Source: JBDRLD01 sp043813445
Lineage (GTDB): Bacteria > Patescibacteriota > Patescibacteriia > JACPHY01
DNA: 23,156 nucleotides
Direction: 5' to 3'
Assembly: GCA_043813445.1 (NCBI GenBank)
Contig: JBDRLD010000103.1
Span: forward strand, 1-23,156
This document shows, piece by piece, positions 6,805 to 14,373 of the stretch. The notes beneath the pieces were generated by a model. It saw only the letters and a list, made by a program, of their open reading frames with translations. It made no database searches and was not told the origin of the DNA. Position 1 is the first letter of the stretch; each line of letters begins with the position of its first letter. The translations under genes and the position numbers were made by a program.

Positions 6805-9800
6805 TTACAGTGCTTCCTCCCCCTCTTCTTTCTTAATGGCTCCAACGGCATCATCAGTGGTGTGAGGAGTATTTGCTTCCTCCTCTTCATTCTGAACAAT
6901 TTCTGCTGCGTCTTCAACGGCGTCAGGCACCACAACATCCTCCGCTTCTTTCCCCGGTTCCACAGCGTCCAACCCAGGCGCCGATTCCTGCTGCGCGTTA
7001 CCTTCGGCTGCGTCCGCACCCTCAGCACTCTCTTTTGGCTCAACGTGCTGCGCTACATCATCTTGTTCCTGCGTCTCATCTCCCGATACATGAGCTTCAA
7101 CTGTCTCGACCGGCTTTACCTGTTCATCGTCGCCATCTTCGGGCTCGTCCATGTGCCGAAGATTGAGATCGACACCGATCACCCCCTCTTGCCTCGTCAA
7201 ATCAATAACCGGTGAAGTCGCAAGCGCATATTGTGGTTTCTGCGCAGTGACATAGAATCGATTTTTACCAACAAGGAATCGGTACCGTCCATAACGATCA
7301 GTCGCTGCGGTCTCGAGGAGCTTGTTGAATTCCTCATCAAAGAGCCGCACCACTGCAAGACGTATAGGATCCTTCGTTCCATCCTCACGCACCGCTCCCC
7401 ACGACCGTGTCTCCTTCGCCTTGGACGCAAGTCGACGGAACGTAATATAGAGCAACAAGTTCACCCCAAGGATGATACCTACATAAGGTCGCGGAGAAAC
7501 TGCGAACGAACCCACCGAGAGCACGAGGCCGATATCTGAGACCGCGCCACTCAGTACGCGTCCATAATGCCTTCGAACCACACTGGCGCCCGCAGCCGCA
7601 ACCGCGTCCGCCCGAGCATCAATCGGGATATTCCGCGCGATGAATGCGCCGCCCTCAGGAACCGTAATCGTTTCACCAAAGTAGAGATCTGTGAAGTCAA
7701 AATCCTCCTTCTTCCCCTGTATCTGTGCACTTGGGAATGAGAAGTCAGCGTGACGCACCTCGATGCGATACGTCCCGGCCTGCTTCACCTGAAAACTATA
7801 CCGGCCGAGAGCATCCGTCACCTCAGTTTGTGCAACACGTCCGGTCTTTTCATCAATAAGGCGAACGGTTGCGAGATCAGCTGGGTGTTTCGAGAGTGAC
7901 GCATATACCGTTCCCCATCCCTTCCGCTTCCGTCGCCCGAAAAGGCGGCCCGGTGAAAGAAGGAAGCCGAGAACATACTGTCCGAAGGTGAAAAGTTGTG
8001 CTCCGCCCGCAGTTGCGGTACTCGTCGCAACTGCAACGACAACCGCCGGTGCGACTACGCGCTCTGTGGCCATCTCGACATTTGGATTATCAAGTACTCG
8101 CTTCTGTACAATCGTTGCAGCCTGTTCTGCGACTTGTGCTGTTGCCTTCGCAGTTACTGTCGTCGCGGTGGCTACCGTTTCCGCGGTTGCGCTTGCCGTT
8201 TGCTGGACAGCGCTTGCAAGGCGCCCTCCTCCTCCACCAGCCGCCTCCGTCATATCAAACGGACCAGAACACTGAATGTCATCCGGATAATCGATCAAGC
8301 CGTCATCATCATTATCCAAACCGTCCGAACACTCCGCATGCCGTACATCAAACGTGAGTCGCTGTGGAGCAAGCGAAATATTTCCCGCGAGGTCGCGAAG
8401 CGCAATGAGTGCCTCGTGCGCTCCCGGCTCAAGTAACAACGTCGTCGTAAACGTCCAACGATTTGATCGCGGATGATGTGTGAACGTCACCGGATCCGAA
8501 GCGATAGAAATAAGCACGGCATCAGTTTCGATTAATGACGCCTCGTCAAGTGCTCCGCGAATTTCAAGCGTCACGTCGAACGCACCCTCAACTTTTTCCG
8601 ACGGCTCCCTGCGGACGATGCGAAGCTCATCAATCATCGGCATGCCAGGAGGCATACGATCGACCACAAAACTCGCAACTGCTCGAGCGTTGGAGTGCTC
8701 CTTTACGGAAACTTCGATGCGATGTACTCCATCATCAACTCGTCCGGGAAGCACGAACGAAAAATCGCCGCGGGCATCTGTTGGCACTTCCGCTATCGTG
8801 CGCGCGTCGAGCATTATTGCGAGAAACTCATCGGCAGGACCTCGACCACTCACAACGATTGTCTCCGCGTTGGTTACTGCCCCGGATATCGGCGCGGTGA
8901 TCTCAACACTATCAGGCGCTGCAGAACTCACTGTTATCTGCGCACTCACCGAATACGGCGGAAGAAGTGTGGTGATGCGATGCACGCCCGGGGCCACTCC
9001 AGTGATCGACGCTGAGAATGAACCATCGCTCCCCACCGTACGCATCCAGAATGCCGAACCGTCAAGCACGATGCGCACCTGCGCTTCCGGGGTCGCTTGA
9101 CCGCGAACAACAATGTCACCTCCACCAATCACACTCCCATCCTTTGGCTCGACAAGCACAAGCGGATTAGCCGCGAGCACCGGCTCTGTCGTGGTTGGCG
9201 AGCCAACGTCAACCGCAGGAGGCGCTTCGGTAGGCGGTGCGCCTTGTTCTCCTGCGTCAACAATTGGTGTCTGTTCAGGCGGAGGAATTGTCGGCTCTCC
9301 GATCGGCTCCTGCTCTACAACCTCCGGAACAATCGGCTCGGTCACTTCACCAACCTCGGTGTCTGCCGGAACCTCGGGGATCTCAGGCGCCACCTGCTGC
9401 GCGGCGATATCGAACGAAACCGGTCGCACCGCAACCGTACGAATCGGCTTTGCTGCGTTTGGCCGATACTGCATTGTCGGCGCTATCTGAACAAATGCCT
9501 CAGCAGTATTACTTACCACGAGTCGAAAATGTAATATTCGGCTTCCACCTACACTCAAAGCAAGTCCCTTGAAACTCAACGAATTTGCAAGCGATATATT
9601 GCCATCACCGGCATCACCATCAAGTACATCGGTCATCTCCACATCTCCAAGGAGTAATGATCCAGGCACGTACGTTGACCCGCTCGGTATCGGTATCGTA
9701 ACGAGAACATCGTTCACCGGTCCGTTCCCAAGTTGTGTGAGCGTCAACGCAGCTTCAATAATATCTCCTCGATTGAGGATCACTCCGTCACCATCCGTAC

Positions 9801-11817
9801 GAAGCGATGCAGTTATGTCGCCACGTATCACGCTTCCTGGCTGCGTTTCAACGAGCGTCGCTTGCGAACAGGGCGTCTGCGCACCACCAGTATTCCGCGC
9901 AATTACACAGAGCGAATACGCAGACTGCGGCGTCAACCCGATAATAGTCGTCTGCTGCTGCCACCCGACAATCGTGCGCCATGTTGGCGTCGAAATACCA
10001 AACGCGCCGTCCCAGCCAACATACAGGCCACTCGTCGTATCACGGATCGCATAGGTCACCCCGGTACCGTTTCCGGATCCCGGATCCAAAGCGAGCAGCG
10101 CGGAGGACGAGCTTGTCTCAACCACCGACGGAGCGCCCGGCGTTGCAGCGAGCGTTCGCGTACAAGGAAACTCATCCGATGCCGGCGAGCGCTCAGCATC
10201 ACGGCGAGCGTAGACACGGCGTCCACAGTATTCCGTATCCGGTTTCAGGTTCAACTCTTCAACATATGTCGCTTGTATATCTTCCGTCGTCGCGACCACC
10301 TTTCCATCCTTCGTGCGCGCCACCGCGAACCCCGTAACATCCTTCGCACTACTCGTAAACTGCCAACGAATCGACGAGGCCTGCGATTCCGCCCCATTCA
10401 TCACCGGCGACGGCATGGTGCTATCGTAATAATAGGCAACAGTGACCGCGTCGAGAATTGGAGTCGATTTTGGATTGGTGGAAGCGAGCATTGCGCGCCA
10501 ACGCAGTGTTGATCCCTTCGCCTTAAATTTCCATGGCTGACCGAGTGCTACAGGACCCTCCCATGACGGATTGGCGTCTGCGACACTCATTTCGTATGTC
10601 ACAGATGTTCCGGTAGGGGTTGTCGCGGTTGCGGTGAGCGTGGCCTGCGTGAGGAGATATGGGACCCCATCAATGCCCGCTTCAGACTGTACATAACCGG
10701 ACGGAGAAAAACCGGAGAGGAATAATTTCCCTCCGCCCATACGACCGGCGATCACGCTACCGTGCGCCGGATACGTCGAGGCAACGCCGATCGTGGATGT
10801 TTGCCCTCCGGACCATCCGGCCGCGATAGGTATCACACTTCCATCAACAACCTTCGCCGGACCTGAAACACGCGCCACAATAAGCGATCCATCCGGTACA
10901 TATGCGATATCCAGTGCATCGTCGCCAGTATAGATTGCACGCCACGATCCACCCGCATCCGTGCTCTCATACACACCATTAAGGTAGAGCACGGCGACAC
11001 GGCCGCGCATCACCGCAAAGGTCGTCGCGTATGGAACCGGAATCCCCGCTGGAGTGATCGATGTCCACGTTGACCCGCTATCCGTGCTACGGAAAAGTCC
11101 GGATCCGAGCGTAGAGACATACACCGTGCTATTACTTGAGTATTCGACATCGAGTGCGATACCTCTGATATCACCGTTTACGAGTGCATTCGGCGCGATA
11201 CCACCCGAAACGTCCACCCACGTAGCGCCGTTATCCGTGCTTCGACGAATACCATCGAATGCACCGATAAAAATAGTCTGATCAGCCGCGTACGCAGGAG
11301 AGAGTGTAATACTAAACCCATTCAAGTTCGCATCGACGGACTCCCATGTCGCGCCGCCGTCACTCGTCCTCCAGAGTCCACCACTATTCGAAATAGCAAA
11401 TCCAACACCATCACCGACGAATGCCGGAGAGAGTGCAATGTTCGCCACCACATTCTTCGTTGCGAGGACGCGCTTCCATGTACCTCCGAGGTCTTGTGTC
11501 CGGTAGATTCCGATAGCCGTCGCGACAAATGCGGTGTGGTCAACGGCATAACCCGGCGAGAACACTGCATCGTACACCTGACGACCAGCGAGCCCGTCGA
11601 GTTCGTACCACTCACTCGCCCCAGATCGAAGACTTGCGGTTCCATTCGAGGCATCCCACGATGCGGTCCATGTGGCGAGTACTGCATCACTAACATTGGT
11701 GAGGTCGCTCGTATGCGAACTCGTCTCTGCCGCATCAATCTTCGAGAACGCCAATACGGCCGCGAATAGGAATGCGGCCAATACGAGCCCTATGGCTCGA
11801 TGGTGTGCATCACGCAT
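6805..11817 (-). CDS. Giant multidomain surface protein (BNR/Ycf48-like, Fn3, DUF11, Ig-like, carboxypeptidase-regulatory-like)
   Basis: 1670 residues. A signal peptide (about 8-29) is followed by BNR/sortilin-type repeats (about 75-300; repeated S/T-TD-x-G-x-TW, as in RSTDNGATW and RSTDSGSTW), a beta-sandwich region (380-465), two Fn3-like domains (475-655), a DUF11-like domain (665-785), a Pro/Glu-rich linker (805-885), Ig-like domains (886-1157) and a Cys/Asp-rich CSDGLDNDDDGLIDYPDD segment (1163-1180). After an Ala/Thr-rich stretch comes a membrane segment (about 1254-1290) with RRKRK, a carboxypeptidase-regulatory-like domain (1301-1365), a hydrophobic hairpin (1422-1460), a second such domain (1472-1550) and a 115-residue acidic tail. 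The large N-terminal part should be outside, and the two C-terminal domains and tail probably inside. It likely serves adhesion or cell-envelope structure; ligand unknown. Confidence 0.88.
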   Translation of the reverse strand: MRDAHHRAIGLVLAAFLFAAVLAFSKIDAAETSSHTSDLTNVSDAVLATWTASWDASNGTASLRSGASEWYELDGLAGRQVYDAVFSPGYAVDHTAFVATAIGIYRTQDLGGTWKRVLATKNVVANIALSPAFVGDGVGFAISNSGGLWRTSDGGATWESVDANLNGFSITLSPAYAADQTIFIGAFDGIRRSTDNGATWVDVSGGIAPNALVNGDIRGIALDVEYSSNSTVYVSTLGSGLFRSTDSGSTWTSITPAGIPVPYATTFAVMRGRVAVLYLNGVYESTDAGGSWRAIYTGDDALDIAYVPDGSLIVARVSGPAKVVDGSVIPIAAGWSGGQTSTIGVASTYPAHGSVIAGRMGGGKLFLSGFSPSGYVQSEAGIDGVPYLLTQATLTATATTPTGTSVTYEMSVADANPSWEGPVALGQPWKFKAKGSTLRWRAMLASTNPKSTPILDAVTVAYYYDSTMPSPVMNGAESQASSIRWQFTSSAKDVTGFAVARTKDGKVVATTEDIQATYVEELNLKPDTEYCGRRVYARRDAERSPASDEFPCTRTLAATPGAPSVVETSSSSALLALDPGSGNGTGVTYAIRDTTSGLYVGWDGAFGISTPTWRTIVGWQQQTTIIGLTPQSAYSLCVIARNTGGAQTPCSQATLVETQPGSVIRGDITASLRTDGDGVILNRGDIIEAALTLTQLGNGPVNDVLVTIPIPSGSTYVPGSLLLGDVEMTDVLDGDAGDGNISLANSLSFKGLALSVGGSRILHFRLVVSNTAEAFVQIAPTMQYRPNAAKPIRTVAVRPVSFDIAAQQVAPEIPEVPADTEVGEVTEPIVPEVVEQEPIGEPTIPPPEQTPIVDAGEQGAPPTEAPPAVDVGSPTTTEPVLAANPLVLVEPKDGSVIGGGDIVVRGQATPEAQVRIVLDGSAFWMRTVGSDGSFSASITGVAPGVHRITTLLPPYSVSAQITVSSAAPDSVEITAPISGAVTNAETIVVSGRGPADEFLAIMLDARTIAEVPTDARGDFSFVLPGRVDDGVHRIEVSVKEHSNARAVASFVVDRMPPGMPMIDELRIVRREPSEKVEGAFDVTLEIRGALDEASLIETDAVLISIASDPVTFTHHPRSNRWTFTTTLLLEPGAHEALIALRDLAGNISLAPQRLTFDVRHAECSDGLDNDDDGLIDYPDDIQCSGPFDMTEAAGGGGGRLASAVQQTASATAETVATATTVTAKATAQVAEQAATIVQKRVLDNPNVEMATERVVAPAVVVAVATSTATAGGAQLFTFGQYVLGFLLSPGRLFGRRKRKGWGTVYASLSKHPADLATVRLIDEKTGRVAQTEVTDALGRYSFQVKQAGTYRIEVRHADFSFPSAQIQGKKEDFDFTDLYFGETITVPEGGAFIARNIPIDARADAVAAAGASVVRRHYGRVLSGAVSDIGLVLSVGSFAVSPRPYVGIILGVNLLLYITFRRLASKAKETRSWGAVREDGTKDPIRLAVVRLFDEEFNKLLETAATDRYGRYRFLVGKNRFYVTAQKPQYALATSPVIDLTRQEGVIGVDLNLRHMDEPEDGDDEQVKPVETVEAHVSGDETQEQDDVAQHVEPKESAEGADAAEGNAQQESAPGLDAVEPGKEAEDVVVPDAVEDAAEIVQNEEEEANTPHTTDDAVGAIKKEEGEEAL

Positions 11818-11836
11818 AGCGGTAATTCTTTGTTCC

Positions 11837-11842
11837 AGTATA
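11837..11842 (-). promoter_or_regulatory. Possible -10 element for the giant surface protein gene
   Basis: TATACT on the minus strand lies 19 nt upstream of the ATG at 11817, giving a leader of about 12 nt. No convincing -35 is seen at 16-18 bp. On the plus strand a weak TTGCGG-17-TACGCT pair (11856-11884) could serve the divergent gene. Confidence 0.3.
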
Positions 11843-11918
11843 GCGCACTCCGTTATTGCGGCCAGTGTGGAAACGCGATACGCTCAGAGTAGGTGTCCAA
11901 CATTGCCCAGCGATATCT

Positions 11919-12671
11919 ATGCGCAACCTCCTAAGGTTCTTCCACTTTCACGACGGAACCCTCCACGAGCGCCTCACAAAAATAATTAGCGCAACGCTCG
12001 CTGCGTTGTTCATTAGTATCGGCGCTGCTGCGATGACTGTCGTTGATGCGGCAGATACACCAAGTGAACTCCATTTTGCCTCAACACCTTGCAGTGCTAC
12101 AGCCAGCAGCGGCAAGGTACACATATCATGGAGTACTACGAATGATACTGAGAGTAACTATGTAATGTTTGGATCTGACGCTACATACGGACGCATTGTA
12201 ATTGCGTCGTCTGGATATGTGCACGATGCACGCGTTCCTGTTGATTCGCTTCCAATCCATTTCCGAGTTCAATCCATGGACGAATTAACTGGAGAAGTAA
12301 TTTTCTCCGGTGACTGTGTGGTGACAGAAGATCAGTCAGACATCACCGCTCCTAATGTTGTCGATGCTCACATCACGACCATGATGCCAGATGCGGTCAG
12401 TGTGATCATTGCAACGGACGAGCCAACCGATATCCTCCTAACCGCATACGCAGCAGCCGACGAAACAGCGATCACAGAATCCGCAAGCGCTTACCCGAGC
12501 ACGCTCCACCACCTAACAATGCGTGAGCTTGTCCCAAATACCACATACCAACTTGCTGTGGATACGATCGATGCATCGGGAAACTCGTCTGCAAGAGCGG
12601 AAAATATCACCTTCCGTACGCCCGAGCTTGACGAAAGCGAAAATACTGCTACACTCGATGAGCTGCTGTAG
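11919..12671 (+). CDS. Secreted protein with fibronectin-III-like domains
   Basis: The frame is open from 11856, but the ATG at 11919 gives a normal signal peptide: basic MRNLLRFFHF region, hydrophobic ISATLAALFISIGAAAM (about 23-39), cleavage probably near VVDA-AD. The 250-residue precursor leaves about 205 mature residues. Two beta-sandwich units follow: about 48-120 (GKVHISWSTTND) and about 128-235 (APNVVDAHI, ending LVPNTTYQLAVDTIDASGNS), the latter like the Fn3-type domain before many extracellular enzymes, but no enzyme domain follows. It ends in an acidic tail. It diverges from the giant surface protein, and both may act at the cell exterior. Precise function is not known. Confidence 0.8.
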   Translation: MRNLLRFFHFHDGTLHERLTKIISATLAALFISIGAAAMTVVDAADTPSELHFASTPCSATASSGKVHISWSTTNDTESNYVMFGSDATYGRIVIASSGYVHDARVPVDSLPIHFRVQSMDELTGEVIFSGDCVVTEDQSDITAPNVVDAHITTMMPDAVSVIIATDEPTDILLTAYAAADETAITESASAYPSTLHHLTMRELVPNTTYQLAVDTIDASGNSSARAENITFRTPELDESENTATLDELL

Positions 12672-12747
12672 TTTTAGACACATCGGATTTACGAAGAATA
12701 GGTCCTATATACAGCTCTATCTCGGTATCTAATTAGACAGCCGCCCC

Positions 12748-12856
12748 ATTATATCCAGTTCTGCCCTTATGCCCTCGTAGCTCAGTGGTAGAGCAGCGGC
12801 CTTTTAAGCCGGCGGTCGCAGGTTCGATCCCTGCCGGGGGCAGAACTGGATATAAT
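12748..12856. repeat. Perfect 19-bp inverted repeat enclosing tRNA-Lys
   Basis: The left arm 12748-12766 is the exact reverse complement of 12838-12856. The right arm begins inside the tRNA acceptor (GGGCA at its 3' end) and runs on past it; the left arm ends 4 nt before the tRNA. In the precursor RNA the leader could pair with the 3' acceptor strand and trailer, in competition with the mature acceptor stem. Confidence 0.9.
12771..12842 (+). tRNA. tRNA-Lys (anticodon TTT)
   Basis: A 72-nt cloverleaf: acceptor GCCCTCG/CGGGGGC (one U-G), D-arm GCTC-AGTGGTA-GAGC, anticodon arm CGGC-CTTTTAA-GCCG (anticodon TTT) with a G-G mismatch at the outer 27-43 pair, T-arm GCAGG-TTCGATC-CCTGC, discriminator A. 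CCA is not encoded. A terminator follows 18 nt downstream. Confidence 0.93.
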
Positions 12857-12860
12857 CATT

Positions 12861-12884
12861 AGCCCTTTGGGGGCTTTTTATTTT
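12861..12884 (+). terminator. Intrinsic terminator of tRNA-Lys
   Basis: AGCCC-TTTGG-GGGCT stem-loop followed by a T-rich run (TTTTATTTT). Confidence 0.75.
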
Positions 12885-13003
12885 GGCCCGTAGTCCCGAC
12901 GATTCGCTAAGCAAATCGTCGGGACTCAGTTGCAGAGCAGCGGCCTTCGTAGGTTCGGCGCCCAAAGCGCACCCGCCTCAGGCGGGGATCCCTGCCGTGG
13001 CCA
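12885..13003 (+). pseudogene. Broken tRNA gene with two palindromic insertions
   Basis: Pieces of a tRNA can be read in order: GGCCCGTAG, then CTCAGTTGCAGAGC (D-arm), AGCGGCCTT (5' anticodon arm), GGTTCG (T-arm left), GATCCCTGCC (T-arm right) and TGGCCA. A 31-bp palindrome (12894-12924) interrupts AG^CT before the D-arm. About 29 bp with a second palindrome (CCCGCCTCAGGCGGG, 12972-12986) split the T-loop. The 3' half of the anticodon arm is missing, so no amino acid can be assigned. The order of pieces and the terminator just behind it argue that a functional tRNA once stood here, beside tRNA-Lys. Confidence 0.65.
12892..12926. repeat. Palindromic element inserted in the tRNA relic
   Basis: A perfect 13-bp stem (AGTCCCGACGATT and its complement) with a 9-nt loop that contains GCT-A-AGC. 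It has no T-run, so it is not a terminator. Confidence 0.9.
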
Positions 13004-13005
13004 GC

Positions 13006-13035
13006 AAAATCACTCGGCATCTGCCGGGTGATTTT
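13006..13035 (+). terminator. Intrinsic terminator after the tRNA relic
   Basis: AAAATCACTCGGCA pairs with TGCCGGGTGATTTT (one T-G wobble) around a very short loop, ending in TTTT. Confidence 0.7.
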
Positions 13036-13090
13036 CATTCTCTCCAAATTCGATTCCCCAGTCGGCTTGCTGCGTCTACTCCCGATTTGA

Positions 13091-13234
13091 CGTAGGGGCG
13101 GTGGCGTCGCAATGCCACGCGCTGCCACGTCGTATGACTGGGGTCCCCGCCCGTCTTGTCCTGTGTTCGTCCTACACCACACGCGGGCGGCCATAGAATC
13201 CAGTCATGCGACGGGTCAAGAGGCCGCCCCTACG
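13091..13234. repeat. Palindromic repeat element (termini CGTAGGGGCGG)
   Basis: CGTAGGGGCGG at 13091-13101 is the exact inverse of CCGCCCCTACG at 13224-13234. Inside lie further short inverted pairs, including TATGACTGG / CCAGTCAT. The ends match those of the next element. Confidence 0.65.
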
Positions 13235-13251
13235 AAGAATGGGCTCGACCT

Positions 13252-13314
13252 CGTAGGGGCGGGGTTCAATCCCCGCCCGTCCGGATGGGCGACCACGATG
13301 GAATCGCCCCTACG
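13252..13314. repeat. Palindromic repeat element overlapping the murG stop
   Basis: CGTAGGGGCG (13252-13261) is inverse to CGCCCCTACG (13305-13314). It contains a strong hairpin GGGCGGGG-TTCAAT-CCCCGCCC. Its right end supplies the murG stop codon (CTA at 13310-13312, read as TAG on the minus strand). Confidence 0.75.
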
Positions 13315-14371
13315 CAGAGAGAATGATCTCTGCCAGTCGTCCCGCTGCGTCGCGCGGAAAGAGCTGTGTGATGTTTCGTTGTATTCGCGATCGAATGTGC
13401 TGATCGTCCATAATTGCGAGCACCTGATGAGCGAATGATACGCCGGTAAGCTTCCGCTGATCCAACACTACTGCTGCGTCATGTCGTTCCAGCAAATCCG
13501 CGTTCTCTTCTTGGTGCGTTCCAGGCATAGGAATAACTATAGTCGCCTTCCCAAGCACGCCAAGCTCACTCAGGGTCCCGATGCCTGCTCGCGTCACAAC
13601 AATATCAGCCGCTGCATATGCATCACCGAGTTGCTCCGAAAGAAACTCGTACTGATGGTATCCACTGCGCACCGCACTTGCCAGGCTCTTGCCTACACCG
13701 GTCACATGCACAATGTCACACCGCGCACAGAGCTCTGGGAGCGAATCCCAGACGAGCCGATTCAATGCAGACGCTCCGGTCCCACCGCCAAGCACAAGCA
13801 CCACGGAACGATTCGCCGCGATGTCAAGCCGCTGCTTTGCCACCTCGGATTGCAAGTTCTTCACTTCGAGCACACTTGCGCGCACCGGCGTGCCAATTAC
13901 AATTGCCCCATTGCCGAACACCGTCCGGTCGCGCTTGAACGTCGTTGTAACCTGTTTCGCAAAACGCGCGACGAGTCGATTTGCGAGTGACGGCTGAAGA
14001 TCGAGCTGATGAATCACAATCGGGATATGTAAAAATCGCGCCGCCCACATCACCGGAACCTGAACGTAGCTCCCCGCACCAACCACAATAGACGGACGCA
14101 GTCGTCTCAAGAGCACGAACGCAACCATGAATGCCCAGAGCACCACAAGCCCATCTATGAGATTCTGTGGGTCCCAGTACCGCCGCAGTTTTCCCGCCGG
14201 AATCGCGCGAAACGAAATCCCGGCCGCCTCAACAAGCTGCCGTTCTGGTCCGTGACGCGTCCCCCACCATGTACACTCAGCATCCGGGACACGCTTCCGT
14301 AGCTCCTCAGCAACAGCGAGGAGCGGCGTAACTGATCCAAGTGTTCCACCTCCGGTGAAGAGTATTGTCAT
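13310..14371 (-). CDS. murG: MurG-type UDP-GlcNAc:lipid I GlcNAc-transferase (divergent)
   Basis: MurG converts lipid I to lipid II on the inner membrane face. The 353-residue, two-domain GT-B protein shows the N-terminal glycine loop FTGGGTLGSVTPLLAVAEEL (residues 5-24), VVGAGSYVQVPVMWAA (96-111), HQLDLQPSLANRL (121-133), the second-domain start VLVLGGGTGASALN (191-204) and the donor-binding region DIVVTRAGIGTLSELGVLGK (256-275) with PMPGTHQEENA. In E. coli MurG the first loop is GGTGGH and the next motif HEQN; here they read GGTLGS and HQLD, so the conserved His is Ser13. Start is 2 bp after the ftsW stop. The C-terminus ends in a repeat. Context with mraY and ftsW supports MurG. Confidence 0.88.
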   Translation of the reverse strand: MTILFTGGGTLGSVTPLLAVAEELRKRVPDAECTWWGTRHGPERQLVEAAGISFRAIPAGKLRRYWDPQNLIDGLVVLWAFMVAFVLLRRLRPSIVVGAGSYVQVPVMWAARFLHIPIVIHQLDLQPSLANRLVARFAKQVTTTFKRDRTVFGNGAIVIGTPVRASVLEVKNLQSEVAKQRLDIAANRSVVLVLGGGTGASALNRLVWDSLPELCARCDIVHVTGVGKSLASAVRSGYHQYEFLSEQLGDAYAAADIVVTRAGIGTLSELGVLGKATIVIPMPGTHQEENADLLERHDAAVVLDQRKLTGVSFAHQVLAIMDDQHIRSRIQRNITQLFPRDAAGRLAEIILSA

Positions 14372-14373
14372 AC

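Larger units (their letters stand above)
12672..13309. other. Gene-poor tRNA and palindrome block
   Basis: About 640 bp without a protein gene. In order it holds: a 19-bp inverted repeat around tRNA-Lys, an intrinsic terminator, a broken tRNA with two palindromic insertions, a second terminator, and two larger palindromic repeats sharing the terminal motif CGTAGGGGCG. The open frames here are repeat-derived and show no protein family. Confidence 0.8.

Noticed and set aside
8480..10512. Several plus-strand frames of 120-260 codons
   Set aside because: They lie opposite the giant surface protein, whose domains continue without break through the region.
12892..12926. Hairpin as transcription terminator
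   Set aside because: No T-run on either side; it fits better as a palindromic insertion in the tRNA relic.
13112..13438. Plus-strand frame of 108 codons in the repeat block
   Set aside because: It is made of palindromic repeats and the antisense of the murG 3' end.
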